Shown: positions 27,632-37,294, counted from the first letter of the stretch. The stretch: DNA of 64,000 nt from CAWJNF01 sp963844235 (GCA_963844235.1 CAWJNF010000005.1:1-64000), one strand, 5' to 3'. The notes: generated by a model from the letters alone, not told the origin. Numbers and translations: made by a program.

Positions 27632-28816
27632 ATGGATTACGACCCGAGGACCGCCACCGGCATTCCCACCGAGCCCGTAGGTTCCCTTCCGAGACCGGCG
27701 AAGCTCCAGGCCGCCTACGCCGCCTACGATGCCGGAGAGATCAGCAAGGATCAGCTGGAGGCCGAGCAGGACGCGGCTGTTCAGGACTCGATCAGCCGCA
27801 TGGAGGCCACCGGCTCTCCGATCGTCTCAGACGGCGAGCAGCGCTGGTCGAGCTTCGCGACCTACCCCCTCACCGACACGCTCGCGGGGACCGGTCTCGC
27901 CCCGAACCTGGGCGGCGGCGGGCAATATTTCGCGATCTTCGCCGACGGGCACCACCGGCAGCTCCCGCGCCTGACGGGTGGTCCGTTCCGCTACAAGACC
28001 TTCGCGGCCGACACCCTGGCGAAGTCGATCGGGTTCGCGACGAAGCCGATGAAGCAGGCCGTCATTGCGCCCTCGATGCTCGCTCTCCTTTATCCACTCG
28101 ACGAGGAGGTTCCCGGGTACTCGCGCGAGGAGTTCGAGGAGGATCTCGTCGCCGAGTGCGAGAAGGACATCCGCCAGGCCTTCGGGGCCGGAGCGGCCCG
28201 GGTCTCCATCGACTTCACGGAGGGGCGCCTCGCCACCAGGGCGGACCCGCGCAACCCGTGGACCGGTGCGGGCATGCTCCCGCACTTCATCGAGTTGAAC
28301 AACCGGGTCATCGACCGGTTCGGCGCCGAGGAGCGCGCCAAGATCGGTGTTCACACGTGCCCGGGCGGCGATCGCGACTCGGTGCATAGCGCCGATGTCC
28401 CCTATAGCGATCTGCTGCCCCACATGTTCGAGATGAACGCCGGCTACTTCCTCATCCAGCTCGCGAGCGAGCGGGATCGGGACGCCGTCTACAAGCTGAT
28501 CGGGGAGCACAGCCGCGACGACGCGAACGGCATCCCACAGGTCTGCTACGTAGGGGTGACCGTGACGCAGAGCCCGAGGCCCGAGAGCGCGCAGGAGATC
28601 TGCGACCAGCTCGTGCGAGCTGCCGACTTCATCCCGAAGGAGCGCCTGGGCTCGACCGACGACTGCGGCTTCTCCCCGTTCTCAATCGACGAGAAGCCGA
28701 ATCACGGCTCGCCGGACTACGCCCGGCAGGTCGCGTTCGAGAAGATCGCAAACCGCGTCCACGGCACCGCGATGGCAGCCGAGAAGCTCGGGATCGGCAT
28801 CCCTGTGGCGGCCTAG
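27632..28816 (+). CDS. MetE C-terminal-domain-like methyltransferase
   Basis: The 394-residue protein matches only the catalytic half of cobalamin-independent methionine synthase. It begins TEPVGSLPRPAKL, and IVSDGEQRWSSF supplies the substrate-binding glutamate region. Zinc ligands can be placed at GVHTCPGGD and the late TDDCGFSPF. Such single-domain MetE relatives often use a corrinoid protein, a sulfur compound or an unusual methyl donor instead of methyl-folate. GAAGGGAG lies before ATG 27632. The gene is probably controlled by the divergent TetR and cotranscribed with the methyltransferase-fold gene 37 bp downstream. Confidence 0.8.
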   Translation: MDYDPRTATGIPTEPVGSLPRPAKLQAAYAAYDAGEISKDQLEAEQDAAVQDSISRMEATGSPIVSDGEQRWSSFATYPLTDTLAGTGLAPNLGGGGQYFAIFADGHHRQLPRLTGGPFRYKTFAADTLAKSIGFATKPMKQAVIAPSMLALLYPLDEEVPGYSREEFEEDLVAECEKDIRQAFGAGAARVSIDFTEGRLATRADPRNPWTGAGMLPHFIELNNRVIDRFGAEERAKIGVHTCPGGDRDSVHSADVPYSDLLPHMFEMNAGYFLIQLASERDRDAVYKLIGEHSRDDANGIPQVCYVGVTVTQSPRPESAQEICDQLVRAADFIPKERLGSTDDCGFSPFSIDEKPNHGSPDYARQVAFEKIANRVHGTAMAAEKLGIGIPVAA

Positions 28817-28852
28817 CCAGGTCGACGATGGCCGGGGTCCCGGAGGGTGGGC

Positions 28853-29854
28853 ATGCCTGATCTCCGGGACCCAGCCCACGGCGTCGCCGTGCCGCGTGTC
28901 GACGTGACGGACTACCTCGCGCCGTACCCGGCGCTGCGCGTACGCCGGCCCGTCAGTCTCGAGCTCACGCACCACTCGTATCCCGTCGAGCCATCGGTTG
29001 AGGAGTCCTGGCTCGCGCTCACATTCAGGGCGTTCTCGCTTCTCGCCGGGCGCCTGGAAGTGCGCGAGCTTCTCGTCCTCGGGACCGGGAACGGTCTCGA
29101 TGCGCTCGGAGCCGCCGAGATCTTCGACCTTCGCTCCCTCGTCGTCACCGACCTCTTCGAGGAGTGCCTCGAGGTGTCGCGCCGCAACGTGCTCGCCCAT
29201 CTCGATGCCCCCTGGATCGAGCTCGGCTTCCACGCCGGCGATCTCCTGTCGTGCGTCGCGCCGGGGAGGCGCTTCTGCCTGATCTACGAGAACCTCCCCA
29301 ACGTTCGGGCGGCCGCGGGCATGGACGTCGCGCTCGGCACCGTCGGCGGCCGGTTCTTCGACGCGGCCGGGCTCAGCGTGCCCGAGCTCTTCGAGTCACA
29401 CCAGCTGGCGCTTCACTACGAATGCCTGCAGCAGGCGCGGGGATACCTGAGGGATGGGGGCGGCATCCTCACGGCGATCGGCGGGCGGATCCCCCTCGAC
29501 GTCGCCTTCGACCTGCACCGCTCGTGCGGGTACGCGCCGGAGCTCGTGATCTTCGACGCCAAGATCCAGACCGAGCCGGAGCTCGTGCTTTCGGGCTACG
29601 CACGCGTCGAAGAGGAGGCCGGCGTCGCCTTTCGCTTCTACACGCCGGAGGTCATCGAGATCGTTTCGGAGGCCCGCCGCACGGGCCTCGAAGGAAAGGA
29701 GCTCGCCCTCGCCGTGGAAGGCGAGCTGATACAGCACGTGATGTCGGCGACCGAGGCGCTGGCTCGGTGCCGCCAAGGCCACCCGGTCGCCCACTCGGTG
29801 TTCATGATCCTCGGTAGCTCGGGCGGCGCCGAGCCGCTCACCCCGGCCGGCTGA
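28853..29854 (+). CDS. SAM-dependent methyltransferase-fold protein of unknown substrate
   Basis: The 333-residue protein has a class I methyltransferase glycine motif (LLVLGTGNGLDALGA), an acidic strand end (LVVTDLFEECLEVSRRN) and FCLIYENLPN as motif IV, where a DPPY/NPPY pattern is usual. The last third, with FRFYTPEVIEIVSEA, is not recognised. It follows the MetE-like gene closely after GGAGGG, so it probably acts in the same methyl-transfer pathway. Its end overlaps the convergent cyclase gene by 17 bp. Confidence 0.65.
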   Translation: MPDLRDPAHGVAVPRVDVTDYLAPYPALRVRRPVSLELTHHSYPVEPSVEESWLALTFRAFSLLAGRLEVRELLVLGTGNGLDALGAAEIFDLRSLVVTDLFEECLEVSRRNVLAHLDAPWIELGFHAGDLLSCVAPGRRFCLIYENLPNVRAAAGMDVALGTVGGRFFDAAGLSVPELFESHQLALHYECLQQARGYLRDGGGILTAIGGRIPLDVAFDLHRSCGYAPELVIFDAKIQTEPELVLSGYARVEEEAGVAFRFYTPEVIEIVSEARRTGLEGKELALAVEGELIQHVMSATEALARCRQGHPVAHSVFMILGSSGGAEPLTPAG

Positions 29855-32800
29855 CGATCGCCCGGTCGAGCGTCGTCAGGCCGAGCGGGTTGACGGCGAC
29901 GCCTTCGACCCACGGGCGGCGCAGTGCAAGCACGCGCTTGTAGGTGAGCGGGACGAGCGCGGCCCGCTCGCGCACCCAGGTGCGGTCGATCTCGTGGTAG
30001 AGGCGCATGCGCTCGCTCTGGTCGAGCAGTGAGCGCGCCCGCTCGAGCAGCTCGGCGATCTCGTCGTCGCGGTACAGCGGCGCGAACCCCCAGGTCAGCA
30101 ACCCCAGGAAGAGCCCCTCCGGATCGGGGAAGTCAGCCGTCCAGCCGGTCACGAACATGTGGGCGCCGGAATCGAGGTCGTCCAGGCAAAGGTGCGACGA
30201 GCCGGTACGCACCGCCACGTGCACACCGAGATGGTGCGCCCACTGGTCGGTGATCGTCTCGGGCTCCGCGAGCCAGGACGGCACCATGAGCTCGAGCTCG
30301 GGAAGCCCATTTCCATCCGGATGCCCGGCCTCGGCGAGAAGCTGCCGGGCGAGCTCCGGATCGTGCTCGATCCCGGCCTTGGGCGAATGCCCGGGCATGG
30401 CCGGCGGTATCGCGCCGCCGCGCGTCGCCAACCGCGCGACATCGCCGAACGAGGGGCCCAGCCGGCTGCGGTCGAGCGCATGGGCGAACGCCCTCCGGAC
30501 GAGCTCGTGCGAGAAGGGTGGCTGCCGGGCATCGAACCCCAGGAAGTTGAGGGAGAGCATCGAGACCGGCTCGCAGAGGGTGTCCGGGGCGGTCAGCGCA
30601 CGTTCGTGATGAACGGCGGCTACGTCGAACCGACTCGCGAGCCAGCCCTCGACGACGTCATGGTCGGTGCGTTCGAAGTCGACGTGGATCTCGCCGACGT
30701 TGCCGCGGGGACCGTCCCAGTAGGGGTTCGCGGTCAGCAGAGCGTGGCTGTCCGTGAACTCGGCGAGGACGAACGGGCCGTTGGACACGAGGTTCTCGGG
30801 CTTGCGCCAGTCGTCTCCGAGCTCCTCGCACACGTGGCGCGGCCATGGATACGCCCATGAGGCGAGCAGGTACGGGAGGTAGCTGCGCGGCTCGCAGACG
30901 CGCACCTCGAGCGTCCTGTCGTCCAATGCGGTCGCGCTCGAGATGTCGCTTAGCAGGAACGCCGTACGCCGCTCCTGCTCCTGCATCGTCCGCCAGGCGT
31001 ACACGAAGTCCTCGGCGACCAGCGGGGCGCCGTCGCTCCAGTAGGCGCCTTCCCGCAGTCGGAACAGGTAGGTGAGCCCGTCGCCGGCAACCCGGAAGTT
31101 GTCGGCCATGTCGGGGACGATCGAGAGCCCGCTGTCGACGGTGAGGAGCCCGCGGAAGAGGTGCTTGGCGAACTGCAGCCCCTCCGTCGAGTAGATGTCA
31201 CCGGGGACGACCTCGTGAGGGTGCTCCATCACGGTGTGCAGCTTCTCCGTCGCCTCCGGCGCCGGAGGCTCCTCGACACGGCAGCAGAAGGCCTCGTCGA
31301 ACGCGTCCTCGGCGCCCGCGAAGTCGAACGCGAGGTGGCGCGCCAGCGCGATCTTGAACAGCGTGTCGCGGGCCCGGGCCTCGTCGCCCAGGCGGGCGAG
31401 GAAGGCGCGCGCCTGGCTGTAGTGCTCGACTGCGACCTTGTCCGCGTAGAGGGCCCGGGCCGCGTCGCCCGCCAGCAGGAGGTAGTCGGCTGCCTTCTCG
31501 GGGACGTCCGCTTCGGAGAAGTGACGGGCAAGAACGTCGTACACGTCCTCACGGGAGTCGGAGTGCAGCTCCTCGATCGCCTCTCCGACCTTCTTGTGGA
31601 GCTTGCGCCGCTTCGCCTCGACGAGGCTCGCGTACGCGACCTCCTGCACGAGGCCGTGGCGGAAGCTGTACTCGGGAGCGGGGCGTCGACGGCGCTCGAC
31701 CACGAGCTCGAGCCGCTGGAGCGTCGACAGCGCAGGCAGGAGCTGCTCGCTCGGCAGGGTCTTCTCGAGCAGCGGTAGGTCGAAGGTCCGGCCGATGACC
31801 GCGGCAACGCTCACGAGCTCCCGTGCATCGGGATCGAGGCGGTCGAGCCGTGCCTGCAGCGTGCCCTGCACGAGCGTCGGCACCGAGAGCTCGTTGGAGT
31901 CGATCGCGAGCACGAGCCGACCGTTGTCCCTGCGCAATGCCCCACGCTCGAGCAGATCCTGCAGCGCCTCTTCGAGGAAGTACGGGTTGCCACCCGCCCG
32001 CACCGCGAGCAGCTCCGACACCGACTCGGGCAGCTCCGCGCCGGCGACGGTCGCGGCAAGCAACCTGCTCGCGTCGTCGGGGAGAGGCCGGAGCTCGATC
32101 TCCCGGAAGCGGTGCGGATAGCGCTGCCGCGCGAGCTCGCCCAGGCGCCAGGAGCCGTGCTCGCGCTCGCTGCGGTAGAGCAGCACGAGACCGACGGCCG
32201 CCTCCTCGGTCACCGAGAGCAGCTCCCGGAGGAGCGCGAGCGAGGCGTCGTCGGCGGAGTGCAGGTCCTCGAGGACGAGACAGACCGAGGATCCGGCGGC
32301 GAGACGGGCGACGACCTCCCTGAACAGCTCGAATGTCTGGTGCTGGAGCGACTCCCGGGAGAGCTCGCGGATCCGCGCCTGGTCGACCGGCTCGAGGGTC
32401 AGGCCGAGCAGGCTCGCGATGAACGGGTACGCGACCTCGGCGTCGGCGCCCAGGAGTCGGGAGAGCTCCGTCTTCAGCTCGAGGCGCAGACGTGCCTCGG
32501 GCTCCCCGCCGGCGAGCGACAGCCAGTCCCGCAGCAGGTCGCGCATCGGCCAGTACGGCGAGTTGCGCGCGTAGGCGACCGCGCGGCCCTCGATGAAGCG
32601 GATCCGGTCGCGGTAGCGGTTCCGCACTTCGGCGACGAGCCTCGACTTCCCGATTCCCGGCTCGCCCACGATCGACACGATCGTGCCGCGTCCCTCGGCC
32701 AGCCCTTCCATCGCGCGCTCGAGCAAGCTGAGCTCGTAGTCGCGTCCCACGAGGGGGTAGGCGCTCGGCTCGCCGTCGCGCTCCAGCATGCCGAGCACCC

Positions 32801-33350
32801 GGTACGTCTCGACCGGCTCCTGGAACCCGCGCAGCTCGCTCGCACCCAGCGACTCGAGGTCGAAGCACTCCTCGATCTGGAGCTTCGTGGATCGGCCGAC
32901 GACGGTCTCGCCGCCCTCGACGAGCTTCTGGATGCGCGACGCCATGTTCACGGTGTCGCCGAGCGCGTTGTACGGATCCTCGCTGTCGGGCTGGATGACC
33001 ACGGGCCCCGTGTTGATGGCGATCCGGGCCGCGAGATCGATGGCGTAGGCCGCCTCGACCTCGGCCGCGTAACGGTCGAGCGCATGCTGGATGGCGAGCG
33101 CCGCACGAACGGCCCGCTCGGAGTCGTCCTCGTGCGATACAGGAGCGCCGAACACCGCGTAGAGCTCGTCGCCGACGTACTGGGCCACCGTGCCCTCGTA
33201 CCGCTCGACCTCGGCGCTCATCAGCCGCATCACCTCGTCGAGCAGCAGCTTCGTGCGCTCGGGACCGAGCTTCTCACCGATGGCCGTCGAGCCAACGATG
33301 TCCGCGAAGAGCACGGTCACGATCCGCCGCTCGCCAGCAACCACCGCCAT
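29838..33350 (-). CDS. Class III nucleotide cyclase - AAA ATPase - TPR-like - peptide-binding (SBP_5) fusion
   Basis: The 1170-residue protein has no signal peptide. A class III cyclase domain (about 8-170) has the metal aspartate in VLFADIVGST, YVGDELYAVFG, and the Asn-Arg pair in GDTVNMASRI. The adenine-specifying lysine position before YVGD appears to be Gln, so activity is uncertain. An AAA module follows, with GEPGIGKSR and LVLEDLHSAD, then helical TPR-like sequence (about 540-700). The last 450 residues look like an OppA/DppA-type substrate-binding protein (GLTYLFRLREGAYWSDGAPLVAEDFVYAWR) held inside the cell. It may sense a peptide or similar ligand. TACAAT (33363-33358) lies seven bases before ATG 33350. 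Confidence 0.85.
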   Translation of the reverse strand: MAVVAGERRIVTVLFADIVGSTAIGEKLGPERTKLLLDEVMRLMSAEVERYEGTVAQYVGDELYAVFGAPVSHEDDSERAVRAALAIQHALDRYAAEVEAAYAIDLAARIAINTGPVVIQPDSEDPYNALGDTVNMASRIQKLVEGGETVVGRSTKLQIEECFDLESLGASELRGFQEPVETYRVLGMLERDGEPSAYPLVGRDYELSLLERAMEGLAEGRGTIVSIVGEPGIGKSRLVAEVRNRYRDRIRFIEGRAVAYARNSPYWPMRDLLRDWLSLAGGEPEARLRLELKTELSRLLGADAEVAYPFIASLLGLTLEPVDQARIRELSRESLQHQTFELFREVVARLAAGSSVCLVLEDLHSADDASLALLRELLSVTEEAAVGLVLLYRSEREHGSWRLGELARQRYPHRFREIELRPLPDDASRLLAATVAGAELPESVSELLAVRAGGNPYFLEEALQDLLERGALRRDNGRLVLAIDSNELSVPTLVQGTLQARLDRLDPDARELVSVAAVIGRTFDLPLLEKTLPSEQLLPALSTLQRLELVVERRRRPAPEYSFRHGLVQEVAYASLVEAKRRKLHKKVGEAIEELHSDSREDVYDVLARHFSEADVPEKAADYLLLAGDAARALYADKVAVEHYSQARAFLARLGDEARARDTLFKIALARHLAFDFAGAEDAFDEAFCCRVEEPPAPEATEKLHTVMEHPHEVVPGDIYSTEGLQFAKHLFRGLLTVDSGLSIVPDMADNFRVAGDGLTYLFRLREGAYWSDGAPLVAEDFVYAWRTMQEQERRTAFLLSDISSATALDDRTLEVRVCEPRSYLPYLLASWAYPWPRHVCEELGDDWRKPENLVSNGPFVLAEFTDSHALLTANPYWDGPRGNVGEIHVDFERTDHDVVEGWLASRFDVAAVHHERALTAPDTLCEPVSMLSLNFLGFDARQPPFSHELVRRAFAHALDRSRLGPSFGDVARLATRGGAIPPAMPGHSPKAGIEHDPELARQLLAEAGHPDGNGLPELELMVPSWLAEPETITDQWAHHLGVHVAVRTGSSHLCLDDLDSGAHMFVTGWTADFPDPEGLFLGLLTWGFAPLYRDDEIAELLERARSLLDQSERMRLYHEIDRTWVRERAALVPLTYKRVLALRRPWVEGVAVNPLGLTTLDRAIVSRPG

Positions 33351-33427
33351 GTACCCGATTGTACGGGCCGGCCGGGCAGCACCAGCGCTTTGCACCGCGC
33401 CGCCCTCCGGGTGAGGCGCTGAAACCG

Positions 33428-34490
33428 TCAGCCGCCGCCGAAGGCCGAGATCGGCAAGCGCAGAAGCAGCTCGTCGAGGCCGTCGGATTCCGCGCGGAGC
33501 CGATCTGCCACGTCGACCGAGCGGGGCTCGGCAGCCAGGAGCCGCTGCTCGACCTCGGCGATCGTCGCGAGCTGCACGAGCTCCTGCCTGAACGGCTTCG
33601 GGAAGCGGCCGTGACCGAGATACCAGCCGTAGAACTTCTTCAGGAAGCCCGTGGCCCGGCGCTCGCCGAGCTCGCGCACCGTCTCGCCGATGAAGAACAG
33701 GAGCTCGCCCGCGACCTCCTGGCGGCTGGGAGCGGCAGCCTCGCGGTCACCCACGATCTCGGCCAGCGCCCACGGGTTCCCCTGTGCCGCCCGCCCGACC
33801 ATGACCGCCGCCGCCCCAGTGCGCTCGAGGACCGACACGCCGGCCTCGCGGGAGACGATGTCGCCGGAGGCGATCACGGGCACGGGCACGCGTGCGACGA
33901 GCTCGGCGGTCAAGGCTGTGGTCCGCCCGACCCGTGTACATCTGTGTCGCCGAGCGGGGGTGCAGGGTGAGCCCCTGCGCGCCGGCCTCGACGAGGCGTG
34001 GGCCGACCTCGAGGCAGGCGCGGGAGCCGTTCTGGAGCCCTCGGCGCATCTTCACGGTCACCGGGACGGACACGGCGTCCGCGACGGCCGAGACGATGCG
34101 GCACGCCCGCTCGGGATCCTCGAGCAGGGTCGCTCCGGCGCCCGTCTTCGTCACCTTCCTCACGGGGCAGCCAAAGTTGATGTCGACGACGTCGGCGCCG
34201 GCGGCTTCGACCACGCGCGCCGCCTCGGCCATCACGGCGGGCTCCGACCCGAAGATCTGGACGGCGAGCGGGTGCTCGTCGGCGGAGATGAGCAGATAGC
34301 CGAGCGTCCGCTCGTTCTGGTGCTGCAGACCGGCGCAGCTCACCATCTCCGAGCAGACGAGTCCAGCTCCGAAACGGCGGCCCTGCCGGCGAAATGCCTG
34401 CACGCTGACGCCCGCCATGGGGGCCAGAACGAGGCGGCTCGGCACCTCGACCGGCCCGATCCGCCAGGGTGTCCTCAGGTCTGCCGTCAT
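33428..34490 (-). pseudogene. dusB: tRNA-dihydrouridine synthase, interrupted by an apparent one-base frameshift
   Basis: The first part (ATG 34490) has LVLAPMAGVSVQAFR, the active-site cysteine in DINFGCPVRKV, and KMRRG. It runs to MYTGRADHS. The frame must then skip one base near 33914 to continue LTAELVARVPVPVIASGDI and VMVGRAAQGNPWAL, the FMN-phosphate site, to the stop. All conserved residues survive, so the joined product of about 353 residues would be complete. Dus enzymes reduce uridines in tRNA with FMN. TACCAT (34504-34499) lies eight bases before the start. It diverges from greA. Confidence 0.85.
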
Positions 34491-34528
34491 GCCCGGGAAT
34501 GGTAGCCGCGCGTTCCTCGTTCCCAGGT

Positions 34529-34605
34529 TTGACGGAGCGGCAGGCGGTGGTAACATTTTTTGACGCGAGGTGCGATGCACCGCGCTTTTTCTGTCTTTGG
34601 GAGGA
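34529..34605 (+). promoter_or_regulatory. greA promoter and ribosome binding site
   Basis: TTGACG (34529-34534) and TAACAT (34551-34556) are 16 bp apart. A leader of about 45 bases follows, and GGGAGGA (34599-34605) lies before GTG 34609. This leadered layout contrasts with the leaderless genes around it. Confidence 0.65.
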
Positions 34606-34608
34606 CCC

Positions 34609-35082
34609 GTGAAGGAAGTCATCCTGACTCCTGAGGGCTACGCGAAGCTCAAGGAGGAGATCGAGACCCTCTCCACGGCGAAGCGCCGGGAGGTAGCGGA
34701 GCGGATCAAGCATGCCCGCGAGTTCGGCGACATCTCGGAGAACTCCGAGTACGACGACGCCAAGAACGAGCAGGCGATGCTCGAGCACCGCATCGCGACG
34801 CTCGAGGACCGGCTCGCGCACGCGCGGGTGATCGAGGCTGACGAGATCTCCTCGGATGCAGTGGGCATCGGTACCCGCGTCCGGTTGAAGGACATGGACG
34901 CCAACGAGACGATCGAGTACACGATCGTCGGCTCGGCGGAGGCGAACCCGTCCGAGTACCGGCTCTCGAACGAGTCGCCTGTCGGCAAGGCGATTCTCGG
35001 CCGCAAGAAGGGCGAGGTCGTGGAGGTCGCGGCCCCGCGCGGCAAGCTGAAGTTCAAGATCATGGACATCAAGGCGGCGTAG
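34609..35082 (+). CDS. greA: Transcription elongation factor GreA
   Basis: The 157-residue factor rescues stalled RNA polymerase by stimulating transcript cleavage. It has the N-terminal coiled coil with the acidic tip (FGDISENSEYDDAKNEQ) that enters the polymerase channel and the C-terminal FKBP-like domain (SPVGKAILGRKKGEVVEV). The start is GTG 34609 after a strong ribosome site. It precedes a cluster of palindromes. Confidence 0.97.
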   Translation: MKEVILTPEGYAKLKEEIETLSTAKRREVAERIKHAREFGDISENSEYDDAKNEQAMLEHRIATLEDRLAHARVIEADEISSDAVGIGTRVRLKDMDANETIEYTIVGSAEANPSEYRLSNESPVGKAILGRKKGEVVEVAAPRGKLKFKIMDIKAA

Positions 35083-35117
35083 TCGCAAGGCGGCTACGAG
35101 CCTCACGTTCCGCACCG

Positions 35118-35203
35118 CAGGGCGGTCCCCGACCGGCCCGCCGTGTCGTAGGGTCGGTCCCTGACCGGCCCGCTCTTCGTAGCGGCCGGATCTCATCCGG
35201 CCC
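35118..35203. repeat. Cluster of three degenerate REP palindromes
   Basis: Three inverted repeats lie in tandem between greA and the next gene: CAGGGCGGTCCCCGACCGGCC near 35118, GTAGGGTCGGTCCCTGACCGG near 35148 and GGCCGGATCTCATCCGGCC at 35184-35202. The arms keep the GTAG and GGCC ends while the loop region varies. Confidence 0.7.
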
Positions 35204-35223
35204 GTCGTCGAAAGGGAGGTCAC

Positions 35224-36327
35224 ATGACGGAAGCTCCGGCCTTGACCGCGGACGAGCGTCGCGACGCCCTCGTCGGCAAGCTCTTCATGGGGGGTATCGA
35301 GGCGCTCGATCTCTTGTCCGTGTACCTCGGCGACCAGCTCGGTCTCTACGGGGCGCTTGCCGACCGAGGCCCGCTCACCCCCGGTGAGCTGGCCTCGGCC
35401 GCCGGCATCCACGAGCGCTACGCGCGCGAGTGGGTCGAGCAGCAGGTCGCCAGTGGGATCCTCGATCTGGAGGAAGACTCCGACGACCCGTCCGAGCGCC
35501 GCGTGCGCCTTCCCGCTGGGCACGACGAGGCACTCCTCGATCGCGACAGCCTCAACTACATCGCGCCGCTCGGGCAGATGCTCGTCGCTATGGCACGGCC
35601 GATCCACGAGGTGATGCAGGCGTATCGTGACGGCGGCGGGCTCCCGTTCGAGGCGTACGGCGCGGATCTCTACGAGGGCCAGGCCGGGTTCACGCGGCCG
35701 CTGTATCTCAACCTCCTCGGGCAGGAGTGGCTACCGGCGGCGACGGCGATCAACGATCGCCTCATGGCCGATCCGCCCGCGCGGGTCGCCGACGTCGCCT
35801 GCGGCGGAGGCATCTCCAGCATCGCGATCGCGCGTGCCTACCCGAAGGTGCACGTCGACGGCATCGACTTCGACCCACCCTCGATCGAGCTCGCGAAGCG
35901 TCACCTCGCCGAGAACCCGGACGTCGCCGGGCGCATCGAGTTCCACTGCGGGGATGCGGCGGATCCAGGTCTTGCCGGACGCTATGACCTGGTCACGATC
36001 TTCGAGGCGCTGCACGACATGTCGTATCCGGTCAAGGCGCTGGAGGCTGCCCGGGGGCTGCTCGCGGAGGGCGGATCGGTGCTCGTCGTGGACGAGCGGA
36101 CGGCCGATCGCCTCGAGGCACCCGCAGGCGAGTTCGAGCGGTTCCTCTACGGAGCCAGCATCTTCCACTGCCTGCTCGTCGGCATGGTCGGCGAGGGGGC
36201 GGCGGGCACCGGCACCGTCATGCGGGTCGAGACCGTCCAGCGCTATGCCGAGGAGGCCGGCTTCGGAGGCTTCGAGGTGCTCCCGATCGAGCACGACTTC
36301 TACCGGTTCTATCGCCTCACGCCGTAG
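35224..36327 (+). CDS. SAM-dependent methyltransferase with winged-helix N-terminus
   Basis: The 367-residue protein has an N-terminal winged-helix dimer domain (LTPGELASAAGIHERYAREWVEQQ), then a class I methyltransferase domain. The latter has VADVACGGGISSIAIARAYP, the acidic VDGIDFDPPSI and VTIFEALHDM. This is the layout of small-molecule O-methyltransferases such as the Rv2258c group. GGGAGG precedes ATG 35224. The TAG stop starts a perfect 28-bp palindrome. Confidence 0.85.
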   Translation: MTEAPALTADERRDALVGKLFMGGIEALDLLSVYLGDQLGLYGALADRGPLTPGELASAAGIHERYAREWVEQQVASGILDLEEDSDDPSERRVRLPAGHDEALLDRDSLNYIAPLGQMLVAMARPIHEVMQAYRDGGGLPFEAYGADLYEGQAGFTRPLYLNLLGQEWLPAATAINDRLMADPPARVADVACGGGISSIAIARAYPKVHVDGIDFDPPSIELAKRHLAENPDVAGRIEFHCGDAADPGLAGRYDLVTIFEALHDMSYPVKALEAARGLLAEGGSVLVVDERTADRLEAPAGEFERFLYGASIFHCLLVGMVGEGAAGTGTVMRVETVQRYAEEAGFGGFEVLPIEHDFYRFYRLTP

Positions 36328-36351
36328 GGGCCGGATATATCCGGCCCCTAC
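36324..36351. repeat. 28-bp perfect palindrome, REP family copy
   Basis: This is identical to the copies at 7782 and 44029. The methyltransferase stop TAG (36325-36327) is part of the left arm. Confidence 0.9.
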
Positions 36352-36378
36352 AGGGGTGTCGCGCCGTCGGCCTCTCGG

Positions 36379-37260
36379 TCAGGCGGCCGCGCTCGCCACC
36401 ACGGCCTCGCCCGAGCCCGTTCGCATGCGGATGCGCGCGGCGGGCGCGTCCGCGGGGGGACGGTCGCTCACGTCGAGCTCGCTGCGGGCCCGTCCCGACC
36501 CCGAGACGACGTCGAGCTCGGCCGCCACTCCCGGCCGGACGCCCACGCGCAGGTCGCCCGTTCCCGTCACGAGCGTCAGGTCGCCGCCCGCCGCCTCCGC
36601 GACGACGATGCCGCCGCGCCCGGTGCGCACGTGTGCGTCGCAGTGCACGGCCCCGAGCCAGATCTCGCCTCGTCCGCTGGTGACGGACGCGCCTTCGCCC
36701 TCGATCGAGGCGGCCTCGAGCTCGCCGGAGCCCAGGCGAGCCTTGAGCCGCCCTACGACGCGGCCGAGCGTGACCCGACCCGTGCCGGTGGCCACGTCGA
36801 CCTGCCCCTCCACATCCTCGGAGACGATCGAGCCGCTGCCCGTCGCCGCCTTGAGCTCGGAGAGGACGCCGGAGGTGGAGATCGCACCTCGCTCGGCGCC
36901 GGCCTTCAGCCTCGAGTGTTGCGGGGCCTCGACGACGACCGCGAGGCCGGTACGGCGGAAGCTGCGGGGAGCCCGCACGACGAGCCTGCGCCGGCGCTCG
37001 GAGAACTCGATCTTCGTCTCGGCGACGCTGTGCGTGTCGGCTTCGTCGGGCGTGTAGGCGCCCTGGGAGATCGTCCCGAGCAGATCCTCGACGCCCTGTT
37101 CCCACCGGCGCGGATCGCCGGGCTCGGTGGAGATCTCGACGCGGACGTGGGCGACATCCGTCGCCCGGACCTCGATCCGGCCTCCGCGGATTCGGATGTC
37201 GAGCTCGGCCGGGCCGTCGCATTCGAACGACTCGGTGCGGGTGAGGGGGTTTGCATTCAT
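36379..37260 (-). CDS. DUF4097-type beta-helix repeat protein
   Basis: The 293-residue protein consists of short repeated strands such as GSGSIVSEDVEGQVDVATGTGRVTL and RTGRGGIVVAEAAGGDL, the pattern of the DUF4097 adhesin-like family. It has no signal peptide or membrane segment, so it is probably cytoplasmic. AAAGGA lies before ATG 37260. It is 34 bp after the ribbon-helix-helix gene on the same strand, so both are likely one operon under the operator at 37784-37836. The function is unknown. Confidence 0.8.
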   Translation of the reverse strand: MNANPLTRTESFECDGPAELDIRIRGGRIEVRATDVAHVRVEISTEPGDPRRWEQGVEDLLGTISQGAYTPDEADTHSVAETKIEFSERRRRLVVRAPRSFRRTGLAVVVEAPQHSRLKAGAERGAISTSGVLSELKAATGSGSIVSEDVEGQVDVATGTGRVTLGRVVGRLKARLGSGELEAASIEGEGASVTSGRGEIWLGAVHCDAHVRTGRGGIVVAEAAGGDLTLVTGTGDLRVGVRPGVAAELDVVSGSGRARSELDVSDRPPADAPAARIRMRTGSGEAVVASAAA

Positions 37261-37294
37261 GTGCTCTGCGTCCTTTCGCGTTTCGGAGTGTCGG

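Noticed and set aside
33914..33914. Programmed frameshifting in dus
   Set aside because: No slippery run or stimulatory structure is evident at the junction, and two unrelated genes show the same kind of shift, so an assembly error is more likely.
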